From assembly GCA_041748175.1 (NCBI GenBank), contig JBGTDU010000077.1:38590-102589 (forward strand): a DNA stretch of 64,000 bases, read 5' to 3'. Both the position numbers and the translations under genes were made by a program. Source of the stretch: JAHEJB01 sp041748175. GTDB taxonomy: Bacteria > Bacteroidota > Rhodothermia > Rhodothermales > Rubricoccaceae. The notes under the pieces are model-generated. The model had not been told where the DNA came from. It saw nothing but the letters and a program-made list of their open reading frames with translations, and did not search any database. Below, piece after piece: positions 24,754 to 33,696 of the stretch (its first letter is position 1; each line of letters opens with the position of its first letter).

Positions 24754-27285
24754 CTAGCCCATTGTTGCCCGCTCGCTCGAAGATCGGTCGTCCGGACCAT
24801 CACCGTCCGCCGTATTCGACCGATGTGTGGTGTCTCTTCCAGAACCTCCAGAGGGCATTTCGATATCGAGACCCGGCTTTGGCGATAGCGAGAGGGCACC
24901 TTCCGCTTCGGTTTCTACACGGTCGGCGTCCGCTTCTTCCTCCTGGTCCGGATACTTGACCCTGAAATGGTAGACGCCGCTTAGAATAGAGAGAAAGGTT
25001 TCCTTGATGCGGCTGAGGTCGGCAAATGTAAGGCTGCTATCCCCCAACTGGCCGTCTTCCGTTCTGGCCTTCAGAATGGCATCAATCAGCGTTTCGAGGC
25101 GTCTTGGGGTTGGTTTCTGAAGGGAACGACTGGCGGCTTCCACGGAGTCGGCGAGCATCACGATCGCCTGCTCGCTCGTCGAAGGGCGTGGCCCTGGGTA
25201 GCGAAACTCCGCCTCGTCCGCGGGTTGATCTTTCGGATCCTGGTTCTCCTCCGCCTTCCGGTAAAAATATTCGATCAGCCCCGTGCCGTGGTGAGTGGTG
25301 ATGAAATCGAGAACCACGCTTGGCAGCTTGTATTCCTTCCCGATTTCCACACCTTCTTTGACATGGCTACCTATGATGAGGGCGCTCATCCGAGGTTTCA
25401 AACGGTCGTGTGGGTTATCGTCCGGCCTCTGGTTTTCGATAAAGTACTCCGGCTTGTTCATCTTCCCGATATCGTGGTAGAGCGCTCCCACGCGGGCCTG
25501 CAGTGCATTCGCCCCCACCGTGTCGGCGGCGGCCTCGGCGAGATTGGCGACCTGCAACGAGTGGTTAAACGTTCCGGGAGCGCTCAACGAAAGTTGCTTA
25601 AGGAGGTCCCGATTCGTGTCTGAGAGTTCGAGCAATGCGATATCGGTCGTAACGCCAAACACTCGCTCGATGCCGTACAGAAGCGGCGAGGCCAGCAGCA
25701 GCATGACGGCATTGACGAGCACACTCCGTATGTCGATAAAGATGCGGGGGTCCAAGGGATCGGCTCGCAGCATTGCGTAGGCAACACCCATCAACAAGTA
25801 GGCACCCAGAACGAGCCCTGCCGAGATCACCAGATGGCTGCGGTTCTTGACATCTCGAACAGAGAATACTCCCACGAAGCCGGCGAATATGGTGGCGAAC
25901 GTAAACGGGAAATCGAACCCGAAAACCAGACCGCCTATGATTGCGAGGGTCACCGTTGCGAACATCGCAACCCTGGAATCGAACAGGATGGTGAGCATAA
26001 TGGAAACGAGCGCGACGGGGGCTGCGAGCTCGTTCAGCAAATCGATATTTCCAAGAACGGCGTAGCCAACAACAATGCCACCAACGAGCAAAGAGATCAG
26101 TAAGAGCGAGCGCGTATTGCTGAAGACCGATGGCCTCAGAAGGTAGAGATAGAGAAAGAAGATGGAGTACGCGGCCAGAATGAGCAAAAACTGGCCAAGC
26201 CACGTCCTGTATCTGCTGATATCTCCTGCGCGCAGACGTTGCTCCGTCTCCAGCGACGAAAGCTGTTCCGCGACCTCATCTGTCACGATGTCGCCGCGGC
26301 GGATAATCGTCATACCCTCGGCGATTCGCCCACGCGTCGTGGCAATTTTTGCCATTTCGTCGGTCAGGCGTCGCTCGGTTGCTGCCTGCTCGTAGTGCAA
26401 CGGCGTTCTGTAGGCGTATTCGAAGAAGGTCATTCCAAGCCTCACGGTATCGCGCCGCCCGGCGAACTGTTGCTCCAGTGCGCGCTGCGCCTGAGCAAAT
26501 GCTTCGTCCATTCCCAAGAGGTCGGTCATCGGGCGAATCCGTTCATCGCGAATCGCCGGGTCCGCGTTGCGGACCAGCACGGTTGTCGTTCGCACGCTAT
26601 CCCTAGGTCGGTCAAACACGTTCTGGGCGAGTGGGCCCGCGCTCAGGCGCCCCACGGAGCCCAGCAACAATTCCGAGAGCGCCGGAGCCCCCTCCCCTGC
26701 TCGCGTTGGCGTGGGAAGGACGCCGGAGTGAGCCGCGTAAGAGGCCAGTAGCGCATCCCATTGCGCATCTGAAATCGAAACAAGGAAGTTCGAGCGAAGG
26801 CGGAGATACTCTGAAGAATCGACTGGCGCTCTGCCCTCGGATTCCCCGCGCACTGTCGCGATTTGCCAATCCGCGTACGCCTGGAAGACGTCGTCGAACC
26901 GGGAATCGAGCGTATCGATGAGCGACTGCGTTTCATTGGCCGCGCTTGCGTTGACCGAAAAAACAGGCGGCAGTGTCTCTCTAATCGAATCGCGCTGGGC
27001 TTCTATCTCTTCATCGGGGAGGTGGATGGGAAAGCTGAACGGAGCGACAAGCTCGTCGCCGAACCACACGGCACCAGGGTCTACCGTATTCCGGTTGAAC
27101 TTCACGCGTGGAAATGCCGCCAGGCCCAACGCGACCAACACGGTCAGCAACCCTATACGCTCCCAGATTGCCCGACGCGAGAGCTTCTGCCGCAGAGACG
27201 GACCTTGCGCTTCCATTCTTGCGTGAGGCAGTCGGGGCTTCCGCCCCGCCTTTTGCTTCAGTCCGACACGGTCGAGAATGCTCAT
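24754..27285 (-). CDS. PgpH-like 7TM-HD domain phosphodiesterase
   Basis: Membrane HD phosphohydrolase, 843 aa. Layout: short cytoplasmic tail, one TM near residue 40 (IGLLTVLVALGLAAF), an extracytoplasmic 7TMR-HDED domain to about 350, seven TM helices about 360-555, then a cytosolic HD domain with His575 (GTFNHSLQVANL), His604-Asp605 (YHDIGKMNKP) and the THHGTGLIEYFY motif. Homologues such as Listeria PgpH degrade cyclic di-AMP, so second-messenger turnover is the likely role. Acidic low-complexity tail after residue 775. Transcribed alone, converging with the GntR gene. Confidence 0.9.
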   Translation of the reverse strand: MSILDRVGLKQKAGRKPRLPHARMEAQGPSLRQKLSRRAIWERIGLLTVLVALGLAAFPRVKFNRNTVDPGAVWFGDELVAPFSFPIHLPDEEIEAQRDSIRETLPPVFSVNASAANETQSLIDTLDSRFDDVFQAYADWQIATVRGESEGRAPVDSSEYLRLRSNFLVSISDAQWDALLASYAAHSGVLPTPTRAGEGAPALSELLLGSVGRLSAGPLAQNVFDRPRDSVRTTTVLVRNADPAIRDERIRPMTDLLGMDEAFAQAQRALEQQFAGRRDTVRLGMTFFEYAYRTPLHYEQAATERRLTDEMAKIATTRGRIAEGMTIIRRGDIVTDEVAEQLSSLETEQRLRAGDISRYRTWLGQFLLILAAYSIFFLYLYLLRPSVFSNTRSLLLISLLVGGIVVGYAVLGNIDLLNELAAPVALVSIMLTILFDSRVAMFATVTLAIIGGLVFGFDFPFTFATIFAGFVGVFSVRDVKNRSHLVISAGLVLGAYLLMGVAYAMLRADPLDPRIFIDIRSVLVNAVMLLLASPLLYGIERVFGVTTDIALLELSDTNRDLLKQLSLSAPGTFNHSLQVANLAEAAADTVGANALQARVGALYHDIGKMNKPEYFIENQRPDDNPHDRLKPRMSALIIGSHVKEGVEIGKEYKLPSVVLDFITTHHGTGLIEYFYRKAEENQDPKDQPADEAEFRYPGPRPSTSEQAIVMLADSVEAASRSLQKPTPRRLETLIDAILKARTEDGQLGDSSLTFADLSRIKETFLSILSGVYHFRVKYPDQEEEADADRVETEAEGALSLSPKPGLDIEMPSGGSGRDTTHRSNTADGDGPDDRSSSERATMG

Positions 27286-27490
27286 GAAAACGGGATACGT
27301 TGAAGGCGCAAGCTACGTTGAAGCCATTTCAGCAGGCCGTGGTTTTATTCATCCGTTGGCGAGGCGAGCGAATCGTGGTCGAGATAAAGGCGCGAGATCG
27401 CGGCGGTATTGGTTATCCGGCAAGATTCTCGCAACGCTGAGATCGATCAAGAGTCGCCGCCACAGATAGGAGGAACAGATCAACAGCCTG

Positions 27491-29068
27491 CTAGAAGATC
27501 GCCTGCTTCTCATCCACTCCGGAATTCGGCGAAGAAGGCATATCCCCGTGCCTCAATCCGAGAAGACTTCCAAGCAGCACCATTCCGGCGGCGCCGAACA
27601 CGGTATAGAGCGGCCACGCGAGCGGCACCAGGCTCCGCGCTTCCCTGAGCTGCGCATCCGGTCGCCAGGCGAAGATCCAGGATGCTTCTGTCGCACTGTA
27701 GTAGACGCCGAAGATCACCGTGGTCATCACGGCGATCGTGACCGCGAAGGCAATCATGGCGTCCGTCTCGGTGGCCCGTCTGTTGAGGATGCCCAGGAGG
27801 AAAGCTCCAAGCAGGCCACCGTATGTAAAGCTCGCAATGCTCAGGCCCAATTCGACGACGGGGTTTTGCATATCGGTGAACAACGTGGCGAAGCCAATGA
27901 AAACAAGGCCCCAAACCAGCGTCATCCACCTGCTCACACGCAGCGCCGTCGCGTCGTCCATACCTTTCCCCGACAGGTTGGGTAGCACGTCGTAGACAGT
28001 GGCGCCGGCCAAGGCGTTGAGAGACGAGGAGAGCGTGCTCATCGCGGCGGCGATGATGCCGGCGAGCAGGAGGCCCGAGACGCCAGGCGGCATACCTTCG
28101 ACGATGAACTTCGGGAAGACCTCGTCGCCGCGTGCAAGACCGAGGTCGGCGAACGTCGCGCCATCGTAATAGGCCCAGAGCAGAAGTCCCAGCAAGAGGA
28201 AAAGTCCGAACTGGACCATCACCCCGAATCCGCTCGCGATCAAGGCCTTCTTGCCATCGGCCAATGAGCGGCACGCAAGGATACGCTGAACGATGAGCTG
28301 GTCGGAGCCGTGCGAGGCCATCGTAAAAACAGCCCCGCCCACTATGGCGGTCGCGAAAGCGTAGGGCTGCGTGAGCCAGTCCGTGACGCTCCAGGTGGTA
28401 TTCAGGAGGTGTGTCTTTCCGTTTGCGGCAGCACTGGCGAGCCAGTCGGCCGGGACCTGGCCATTCAGAATGAAGACAGCAAGCACCGCGCCGCCCACAT
28501 AGATGACCATCTGCACGGTGTCCATCCACACCACAGCCTTTAACCCGCCTATGAAGGTGTAGCAAATCGTGACGAGACCTATGGCAACAATGATGACCAG
28601 GTAGCTGACATCCCACCCGGCGAGGAGGGCAACTACACGAAACGGAATAGCGATGGCGAAGAGGCGCACGCCGTCGGCCAGAAGGCGGGTGAACATAAAA
28701 GTCACCGACGAAAGCATGCGCATCCTGTTGCCGAAGCGATGGCCGAGAAACGCATACGCCGTTTCCTGCTCGCCCCGGAAGTAGCGCGGCAGGAACACGA
28801 ACGCGACGATCACGCGGCCGATCAGGTACCCCAGAGTGATTTGAAAGAACAGGAGCGGGCCTCCGAACGATATCGCCGGAACGCCGATGACCGTGAGCGT
28901 GCTGGTCTCGGTCGCGATGACCGAAAAACACACGGCCCACCAGGGAAGATCGCGGCCGCCCAGGAAGTAGTCGGTCGTGGTTCGCTGCTTGCCCGCTGCA
29001 CGAATGCCTAGCCAGGCAATCCCAACGAAGTAGACGACGATGACGACAAAGTCGAGCGGCTCAAGCAA
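27491..29068 (-). CDS. Sodium:solute symporter (SSS family)
   Basis: Inner-membrane sodium-coupled transporter, 525 aa with about 13 hydrophobic helices. It starts with LDFVVIVVYFVGIAWLGI and shows DYFLGGRDLPWWAVCFSVIATETSTLTVIG, the conserved SSS N-terminal signature, and ITLGYLIGRVIVAFVFLPRYF. LSSSLNALAGATVYDV in TM8 is the sodium-site region. Substrate is not deducible; solute classes in this family include sugars, sialic acid, proline and pantothenate. Last gene of the RodZ-like > ligA > hypothetical > symporter unit, 15 bp after the hypothetical gene. Confidence 0.92.
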   Translation of the reverse strand: MLEPLDFVVIVVYFVGIAWLGIRAAGKQRTTTDYFLGGRDLPWWAVCFSVIATETSTLTVIGVPAISFGGPLLFFQITLGYLIGRVIVAFVFLPRYFRGEQETAYAFLGHRFGNRMRMLSSVTFMFTRLLADGVRLFAIAIPFRVVALLAGWDVSYLVIIVAIGLVTICYTFIGGLKAVVWMDTVQMVIYVGGAVLAVFILNGQVPADWLASAAANGKTHLLNTTWSVTDWLTQPYAFATAIVGGAVFTMASHGSDQLIVQRILACRSLADGKKALIASGFGVMVQFGLFLLLGLLLWAYYDGATFADLGLARGDEVFPKFIVEGMPPGVSGLLLAGIIAAAMSTLSSSLNALAGATVYDVLPNLSGKGMDDATALRVSRWMTLVWGLVFIGFATLFTDMQNPVVELGLSIASFTYGGLLGAFLLGILNRRATETDAMIAFAVTIAVMTTVIFGVYYSATEASWIFAWRPDAQLREARSLVPLAWPLYTVFGAAGMVLLGSLLGLRHGDMPSSPNSGVDEKQAIF

Positions 29069-29083
29069 ATGGACGGACGTTTC

Positions 29084-29626
29084 TTAGGTGAACGCGATCA
29101 CACGCGGCTCGATGGATTCGAGATAGCCACGCAGTGCGATGAGGGCTGTGTCGAAACTCTGGGTCGGCGCCAGGAGGAAATCGTAGAACGGCTCAGCAGC
29201 CTTGTCGTAGATGCCGACCCGGAAGTGCGCCGACGAACCCCCGGCCAGATACCCGGCGGCAGATGAGAACGGGACGGAAAGGTCGATGGCCACGTGCGGA
29301 GGCGGGTTCCAGAAGGCCTCCAGAACTTTCTTGTTGGGAAGTTTCCGCCACGTGAGATCTTTTTCGGTGACCACATCAACTGCCCCCGCGAAGGCATCGG
29401 GCGAATAGATGACACGCTCGCCGAAAATGACCGGGGTGAGATTGGTCCGCGGTACATCAATCTGAAGGGCAAATCTCCAGGCCGCGCGCAGCAATTCCTC
29501 GTCGTCCGGCATTACCAGGAGAATGCGCACCTGTCGCGGATCAATCGGGCGCTCGCCTACGGTCCTGCGTTGCGCCGCCTTCAGGGCAGCGCGGTAAGCC
29601 ATACGTTCTCGGGCAAAGTCGAACAC
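29084..29626 (-). CDS. Hypothetical protein in the ligA operon (DUF6913-like)
   Basis: Soluble 180-aa protein with a basic N-terminus (ARERMAYRAALKAAQRR), a beta strand ILLVMPDDEELLRAAWRFAL, then VTEKDLTWRKLPNKKVLEAF and HVAIDLSVPFSSAAGYLAGGSSAHFRVGI, ending YDFLLAPTQSFDTALIALRGYLESI. The overall pattern (short strand, conserved D-L-x-W, then a VAIDLS strand) reminds me of the Bacteroidota family DUF6913, but that is a weak assignment. Sits 12 bp after ligA and 15 bp before the symporter. No catalytic motif found. Confidence 0.7.
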   Translation of the reverse strand: MFDFARERMAYRAALKAAQRRTVGERPIDPRQVRILLVMPDDEELLRAAWRFALQIDVPRTNLTPVIFGERVIYSPDAFAGAVDVVTEKDLTWRKLPNKKVLEAFWNPPPHVAIDLSVPFSSAAGYLAGGSSAHFRVGIYDKAAEPFYDFLLAPTQSFDTALIALRGYLESIEPRVIAFT

Positions 29627-29638
29627 AATCTCGGGAAG

Positions 29639-31729
29639 CTAGCTCAGGAGTGCCAGAAGCGCAGCTTCGTCGAGAACGGGAATGCCCAACGCCTTAGCCT
29701 TCTCCAGTTTTGAACCGGCAGCCTCGCCCGCAACCACAAAGTCCGTCTTCTTCGAGACGCTGCCCGACACCTTTCCGCCAGCCTTTTCGATCGACGTTGA
29801 GGCGTCCCCGCGCGAAAGGGTTGGGAGTGTGCCAGTGAGGACAAAGGTTTTCCCATGGATCTCAGAATTGGCCGGAATCTCCGTCGGGACTTCCTCCTCT
29901 AACCTCGTCGTGTTGACGCCCAGTTGGCGGAGCCTTGCAATGGTCGCCCTGTTTTTTTCGTGAGCAAACCATGCCACCACACTTTCCGCCGTTTCTGGCC
30001 CGATGCCGTGGGTCGCCTCAAGTTCGTCGCGCGTGGCCACGCCCAGATCTTCCAGCGACGCGTATTCGGCCACGAGCAGTTTGGCTGTCGTTTCTCCAAT
30101 GAATCGAATCCCCAGCCCAAAGAGCAGGCGGTGCAACGGTCTCTCTTTCGATGCCTCTATGCCTGCCATCAGGTTGTCGACTTTCTTGTCTTTGTATCCC
30201 TCCAACGCGAGCAGGGCATCGCGGCCCAACGCGTAGATGTCAGGAATGGCCCGGACGAGGCCGAAGTCAACAAACTGCGCGGCGACCTTCTCCCCCATCC
30301 CGTCGATGTCTATCGCGTTGCGTGACGCGAAGTGTTCGACCAGTCGTTTGAGCTGCGCCGGGCACGTCGCAGATACGCAACGAATGTCCGCTTCTCCTTC
30401 CAGGCGGACCAGCGGCTCACCGCAATCGGGGCAGCTCGACGGCTCCGTGTAAATGACTTCGCTGCCGTTGCGGACCTCAACCACGGGTCCAACAACCTGT
30501 GGAATCACGTCGCCGGCCCGCTTGATGACGACGCGATCGCGGATGCGGATATCGCGGCTCAGGATGTAGGCGGCGTTGTGAAGGGTGGCGCGCGAAACGG
30601 TGACGCCGCCGACTTCAACCGGTTCAAGAATGGCGACGGGTTTGACAACGCCCGTCCGCCCGACGCTGTGCTCGATGCCGAGCAAGGTGGTCGTCGCTTC
30701 TTGTGCGGGAAATTTGAAGGCCACAGCCCATCGAGGCGCGTTGGCAACGTTTCCGAGCATCTGTTGATAATCCCGTCTGTCGACTTTGACGACGACGCCG
30801 TCGATCTCGAAATCGAGTTCGCCACGTTTCTCCGTCCAGGTTGTGCAGAAGTCAATGACGCCCTCAATGCTGCTGAAACGCTCGTGATGTGGGCTGGTAG
30901 GTAGGCCTATCCGCTCCATCCAGGCCAGCGCTTCCATCTGGCCCGGGGGAATGGCACCGTCGGTCTGTCCAAGACCATACGCCCAGAAGTCAAGTTTGCG
31001 CTCCGCAACGGCCGAGGGATCGAGCTGGCGGAGGCTCCCGGCCGCGGTATTTCGCGGATTTGCCAAAGGGCTTTCGCCTGCCGCGACAAGCTTCTGATTC
31101 AGCTCGTCGAATGTAGTTAGGCGCATGTACGCCTCCCCGCGAACTTCAACGACGTGCGGGGGATCTCCCATCAACCTGAGCGGAATTGAACGGATCGTTT
31201 TGACGTGTGTGGTGACGTTCTCGCCGATGATTCCGTTGCCGCGCGTCGCGCCCTGCGTCAAGCGCCCGTCTTCATAGCGAAGGGAAATCGCGAGCCCGTC
31301 TATCTTTAGTTCTGCAACGAGCGTTGGCGTCTCGCCCTCCTTCAGAACGGATTCCAGCCCACGGCAGGTTCGCTGATACCACGTGCGCAGCTCGTCGGCA
31401 TCGAATGCATTGGTTAACGAAAGCAGCGGCTCAGGATGCCGCACTTTCTCAAACTTTCCGAGAGGCGCCCCACCTACGCGATGCGTTGGTGAGTCGGTCG
31501 TTTTCAGGTCCGGGAAACGCTCCTCGACAGCCTGCAATGCACGAAAAAGTTTGTCGTACTGGCCGTCGCTCAGGAGCGGCTCGTCCTCGACGTAATAGGC
31601 ATGGCCCAGCCGCCGCACGACATCGCCGAGCCGACTCGCAAATGTTTCCGCGCCGGATTTCTCGAGATCGGCAACCGGCGTGCGGTCCAACTCGCGTAGG
31701 GCCTCCAGCGCATCGTTGACGAGGTCCAT
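29639..31729 (-). CDS. ligA: NAD-dependent DNA ligase
   Basis: Seals nicks using NAD during replication and repair. The 696-aa protein is complete: Ia domain with HAYYVEDEPLLSDGQYDKLF, adenylation Lys142 in ELKIDGLA, RGNGIIGENVT, OB fold, a four-Cys zinc finger (CPDCGEPL ... CVSATCPAQ), helix-hairpin-helix repeats (GMGEKVAAQFVDFG, THGIGPETAESVV) and a C-terminal BRCT domain (GKTFVLTGTLPTLSRGDAS). It follows the RodZ-like gene by 5 bp in the same direction. Confidence 0.97.
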   Translation of the reverse strand: MDLVNDALEALRELDRTPVADLEKSGAETFASRLGDVVRRLGHAYYVEDEPLLSDGQYDKLFRALQAVEERFPDLKTTDSPTHRVGGAPLGKFEKVRHPEPLLSLTNAFDADELRTWYQRTCRGLESVLKEGETPTLVAELKIDGLAISLRYEDGRLTQGATRGNGIIGENVTTHVKTIRSIPLRLMGDPPHVVEVRGEAYMRLTTFDELNQKLVAAGESPLANPRNTAAGSLRQLDPSAVAERKLDFWAYGLGQTDGAIPPGQMEALAWMERIGLPTSPHHERFSSIEGVIDFCTTWTEKRGELDFEIDGVVVKVDRRDYQQMLGNVANAPRWAVAFKFPAQEATTTLLGIEHSVGRTGVVKPVAILEPVEVGGVTVSRATLHNAAYILSRDIRIRDRVVIKRAGDVIPQVVGPVVEVRNGSEVIYTEPSSCPDCGEPLVRLEGEADIRCVSATCPAQLKRLVEHFASRNAIDIDGMGEKVAAQFVDFGLVRAIPDIYALGRDALLALEGYKDKKVDNLMAGIEASKERPLHRLLFGLGIRFIGETTAKLLVAEYASLEDLGVATRDELEATHGIGPETAESVVAWFAHEKNRATIARLRQLGVNTTRLEEEVPTEIPANSEIHGKTFVLTGTLPTLSRGDASTSIEKAGGKVSGSVSKKTDFVVAGEAAGSKLEKAKALGIPVLDEAALLALLS

Positions 31730-31734
31730 TGCGG

Positions 31735-32775
31735 TCAGGGTTGCGACGTTATTTGTCCACCGCGTGGGAAAACGGCATGCAGGGAGTCGAGAAGCGTCTG
31801 CCCATATTCTCTGTCAATCCGAAGAACCTGGCCCTGCGGAGGTTTCCACTCGTAGCCCTGGAAGCGCAGCGTCACTTCGTCGGGGTTCAGGCCGCTGGCT
31901 GCCTCCCCCCAGAGCACCACGCTCTGGTCGCTGGAGAAAGAAACGGTCTCCCCCGGCTCGACCCAGATCGGTTGTCGTTCGCTCGGGGCCTCCGTCACCT
32001 TGAAATTCTGTAGACCATTACCGCCCACAACAACGGAAACTTCGATCGGGAAAGCCAAACGCGGAGCGGCAGCCTGATCCATTGGCCCACCAACAACAAG
32101 ACTCTCGACCTCGGTGCTCTCTACACTTTCAGGACCACTCGACGTGGCGACATCCGGCTCCGGCGCGTCACCGCGGAAAAGGAGCCATAGTATGGTGAGT
32201 ACGGCGACGACGATCACAACAGTCACGCCCAGTATGGCGCCCCATGCCGAATCGAACGCCTTCCCGGAGCTCGGTCGCGCTTTCTGTTGAAGGCGACGAG
32301 TGGGCTTCGCGCCCGTATAGGTGGTCGTCGAAGGGACGGGAAACGCGGCCGACCCGACGACGATTGCGGGAGGCAACGGGTCCACTTTCGAGAATCGGCT
32401 TTCCTTCTGCGGGACGACTGCCTCGTCCTCTGTCGCCGATACGGCGTCTGAGGCGCCCAATACCTCCTCCGGTATGCCGTCCCTGCTCTTGGCAAAGTCG
32501 GGGTGGAGCTCGCCATGATAGGCTCCGTCGACGGCGGCCTCCCACGCAGCTTGCACAATATGAGGGCGAAGCCCCACGGCCTCACCGTAGGAGCGGGCAA
32601 ACGCCTTCAGGTAGACTGCATTAAACGAAGGGTCGCCAACGAGCTGCCCGGATTCGAACCGCTGGATGATATCCTTCGCGAGGCGTGTCGCGTGATGAAC
32701 GTCTTCGATCGTGAGCCCGGCAGCCTCCCGGACGGCGCGCAGATCGGCTTCGAATGAATGGGCGGCGGAAGCCAT
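31735..32775 (-). CDS. RodZ-like helix-turn-helix membrane protein
   Basis: Bitopic protein of 346 aa. Residues about 8-75 form a Cro/CI-type HTH of the RodZ type (LRAVREAAGLTIEDVHHATRLAKDIIQRFESG), then a variable acidic linker, one TM helix (about 178-200, ILGVTVVIVVAVLTILWLLF) and a periplasmic DUF4115-like beta domain (FKVTEAPSERQPIWVEPGET ... FQGYEW). RodZ links MreB to the membrane for rod shape; whether this one does is inference. Heads a transcription unit with ligA 5 bp downstream. Confidence 0.82.
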   Translation of the reverse strand: MASAAHSFEADLRAVREAAGLTIEDVHHATRLAKDIIQRFESGQLVGDPSFNAVYLKAFARSYGEAVGLRPHIVQAAWEAAVDGAYHGELHPDFAKSRDGIPEEVLGASDAVSATEDEAVVPQKESRFSKVDPLPPAIVVGSAAFPVPSTTTYTGAKPTRRLQQKARPSSGKAFDSAWGAILGVTVVIVVAVLTILWLLFRGDAPEPDVATSSGPESVESTEVESLVVGGPMDQAAAPRLAFPIEVSVVVGGNGLQNFKVTEAPSERQPIWVEPGETVSFSSDQSVVLWGEAASGLNPDEVTLRFQGYEWKPPQGQVLRIDREYGQTLLDSLHAVFPRGGQITSQP

Positions 32776-32808
32776 TTGCGGGATGCGAGGAACTGCGGAC
32801 GTGGATGG

Positions 32809-32976
32809 CTAAGGGTATGTCGGACTTAGGGTTTCGTTACGACGCGAATGGGTGATCGAGACCAGTTATTCGCTCTTTTGAGGCGCATAGCGGGACTATG
32901 TAACGAAAAAGAGCGGAGAAAAGGGCCGAGTAACCGCCGCCGCAGTAGAATCTGCCTAAGTCCGACAGACCCCTAG
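32809..32976. mobile_element. MITE-like element with 22-bp terminal inverted repeats
   Basis: The left end (32809-32830, CTAAGGGTATGTCGGACTTA then GG) and the reverse complement of the right end (32955-32976) agree at 20 of 22 positions. The ends carry CTA (or TA), which could be a target duplication. The 168-bp interior has no coding potential but has a segment (32900-32915) complementary to both 32832-32840 (TTTCGTTAC) and 32871-32879 (CGCTCTTTT), so it can fold. Non-autonomous; would need a transposase elsewhere. Confidence 0.6.
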
Positions 32977-33158
32977 AATACGAAGGCTACGGCTGGCGAG
33001 GAAGAGTCCGCCGGATCTGTTTCGGCACCCGATTTAGTACAGTTCCAGCGCTTCAGCCTTGGAATGTTCTAACTATCAATTCTCCGCTTGTCCAGAATCA
33101 CGCGCTCTTCCGAGTTAAGCCGAGACCTTCTCCCACCTTCACCAGGCCGCGCAAACCC

Positions 33159-33191
33159 AAAAAAGCCCCGGCGGACGAAGCTGCCGAGACT
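33159..33191 (-). terminator. Rho-independent terminator after tRNA-Pro
   Basis: On the minus strand an 11-bp stem with two G-U pairs and one mismatch (AGTCTCGGCAG / CCGCCGGGGCT, loop CTTCGT) is followed by six T. It begins 4 nt after the tRNA CCA end. Confidence 0.8.
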
Positions 33192-33194
33192 TTG

Positions 33195-33271
33195 TGGTCG
33201 GGTAGGCGGGATTTGAACCCACGACCCCCTGCCCCCCAGGCAGGTGCGCTACCGGGCTGCGCCACTACCCG
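33195..33271 (-). tRNA. tRNA-Pro (anticodon GGG)
   Basis: Cloverleaf on the minus strand: acceptor arms CGGGTAG and CTACCCG pair fully, discriminator A and an encoded CCA follow. The anticodon stem CCTGC/GCAGG encloses the loop CTGGGGG with anticodon GGG, reading CCC. The T arm GTGGG-TTCAAAT-CCCGC is canonical. A TATAGCAGAT-like -10 lies just upstream, 24 bp after the MerR gene stop. Confidence 0.95.
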
Positions 33272-33295
33272 AAATCTGCTATAAAACTACCGTGG

Positions 33296-33622
33296 TCACG
33301 GAAGCTGCTGCAACACGTCCTCCAAAAAAGCACGAAGCTTGATCAGTCCGGATTGCGTGGCGGGTTCGGCTCCTTTTCGTCTTCTCGAAAGCGACTGCCG
33401 TGCCCCTTCCAATGTGTACTTCTCGTCGCGGAGGAGGTGCTTGATCCGTTCAACATCAGCGATATCGTCTAAGGTGTAGGCCCGGTTACCCGCCCGGTTC
33501 TTTTTGGGCTTGAGGTTAGAAAACTCAGTCTCCCAGTAGCGCAGCACGTGAGGCTCCAGGCCTGTCATTTCGCTCACCTCACTGATCGCGTAGTAGAGCT
33601 TCTTGATGCCGTTCTGTTTCAT
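33296..33622 (-). CDS. MerR-family transcriptional regulator
   Basis: Small DNA-binding protein, 108 aa. The MerR winged HTH is clear: YYAISEVSEMTGLEPHVLRYWETEF, then NRAGNRAYTLDDIADVERIKHLLRDEKYTLEGAR, where FSNLKPKKN replaces the usual arginine-rich wing. No Cys metal site or drug-binding domain follows; the rest is a short coiled coil. This short form occurs widely in FCB bacteria next to tRNA and housekeeping genes. It lies upstream of tRNA-Pro on the same strand and divergent from the DMT transporter. Target unknown. Confidence 0.88.
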   Translation of the reverse strand: MKQNGIKKLYYAISEVSEMTGLEPHVLRYWETEFSNLKPKKNRAGNRAYTLDDIADVERIKHLLRDEKYTLEGARQSLSRRRKGAEPATQSGLIKLRAFLEDVLQQLP

Positions 33623-33696
33623 AGTTCGGTGAATGAAGAGGGAGCCGAACCGAGTGCGTCAGCGGACGTTGGACGCGCTCGCAACCCACCCGCTGC

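Larger units (their letters stand above)
32776..33194. other. Gene-free stretch containing a MITE-like element and tRNA terminator
   Basis: 419 bp between the RodZ-like gene and tRNA-Pro. It holds the terminal-inverted-repeat element at 32809-32976 and the terminator of the tRNA at 33159-33191. Between about 32980 and 33150 I see no gene, repeat or motif. Confidence 0.7.
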
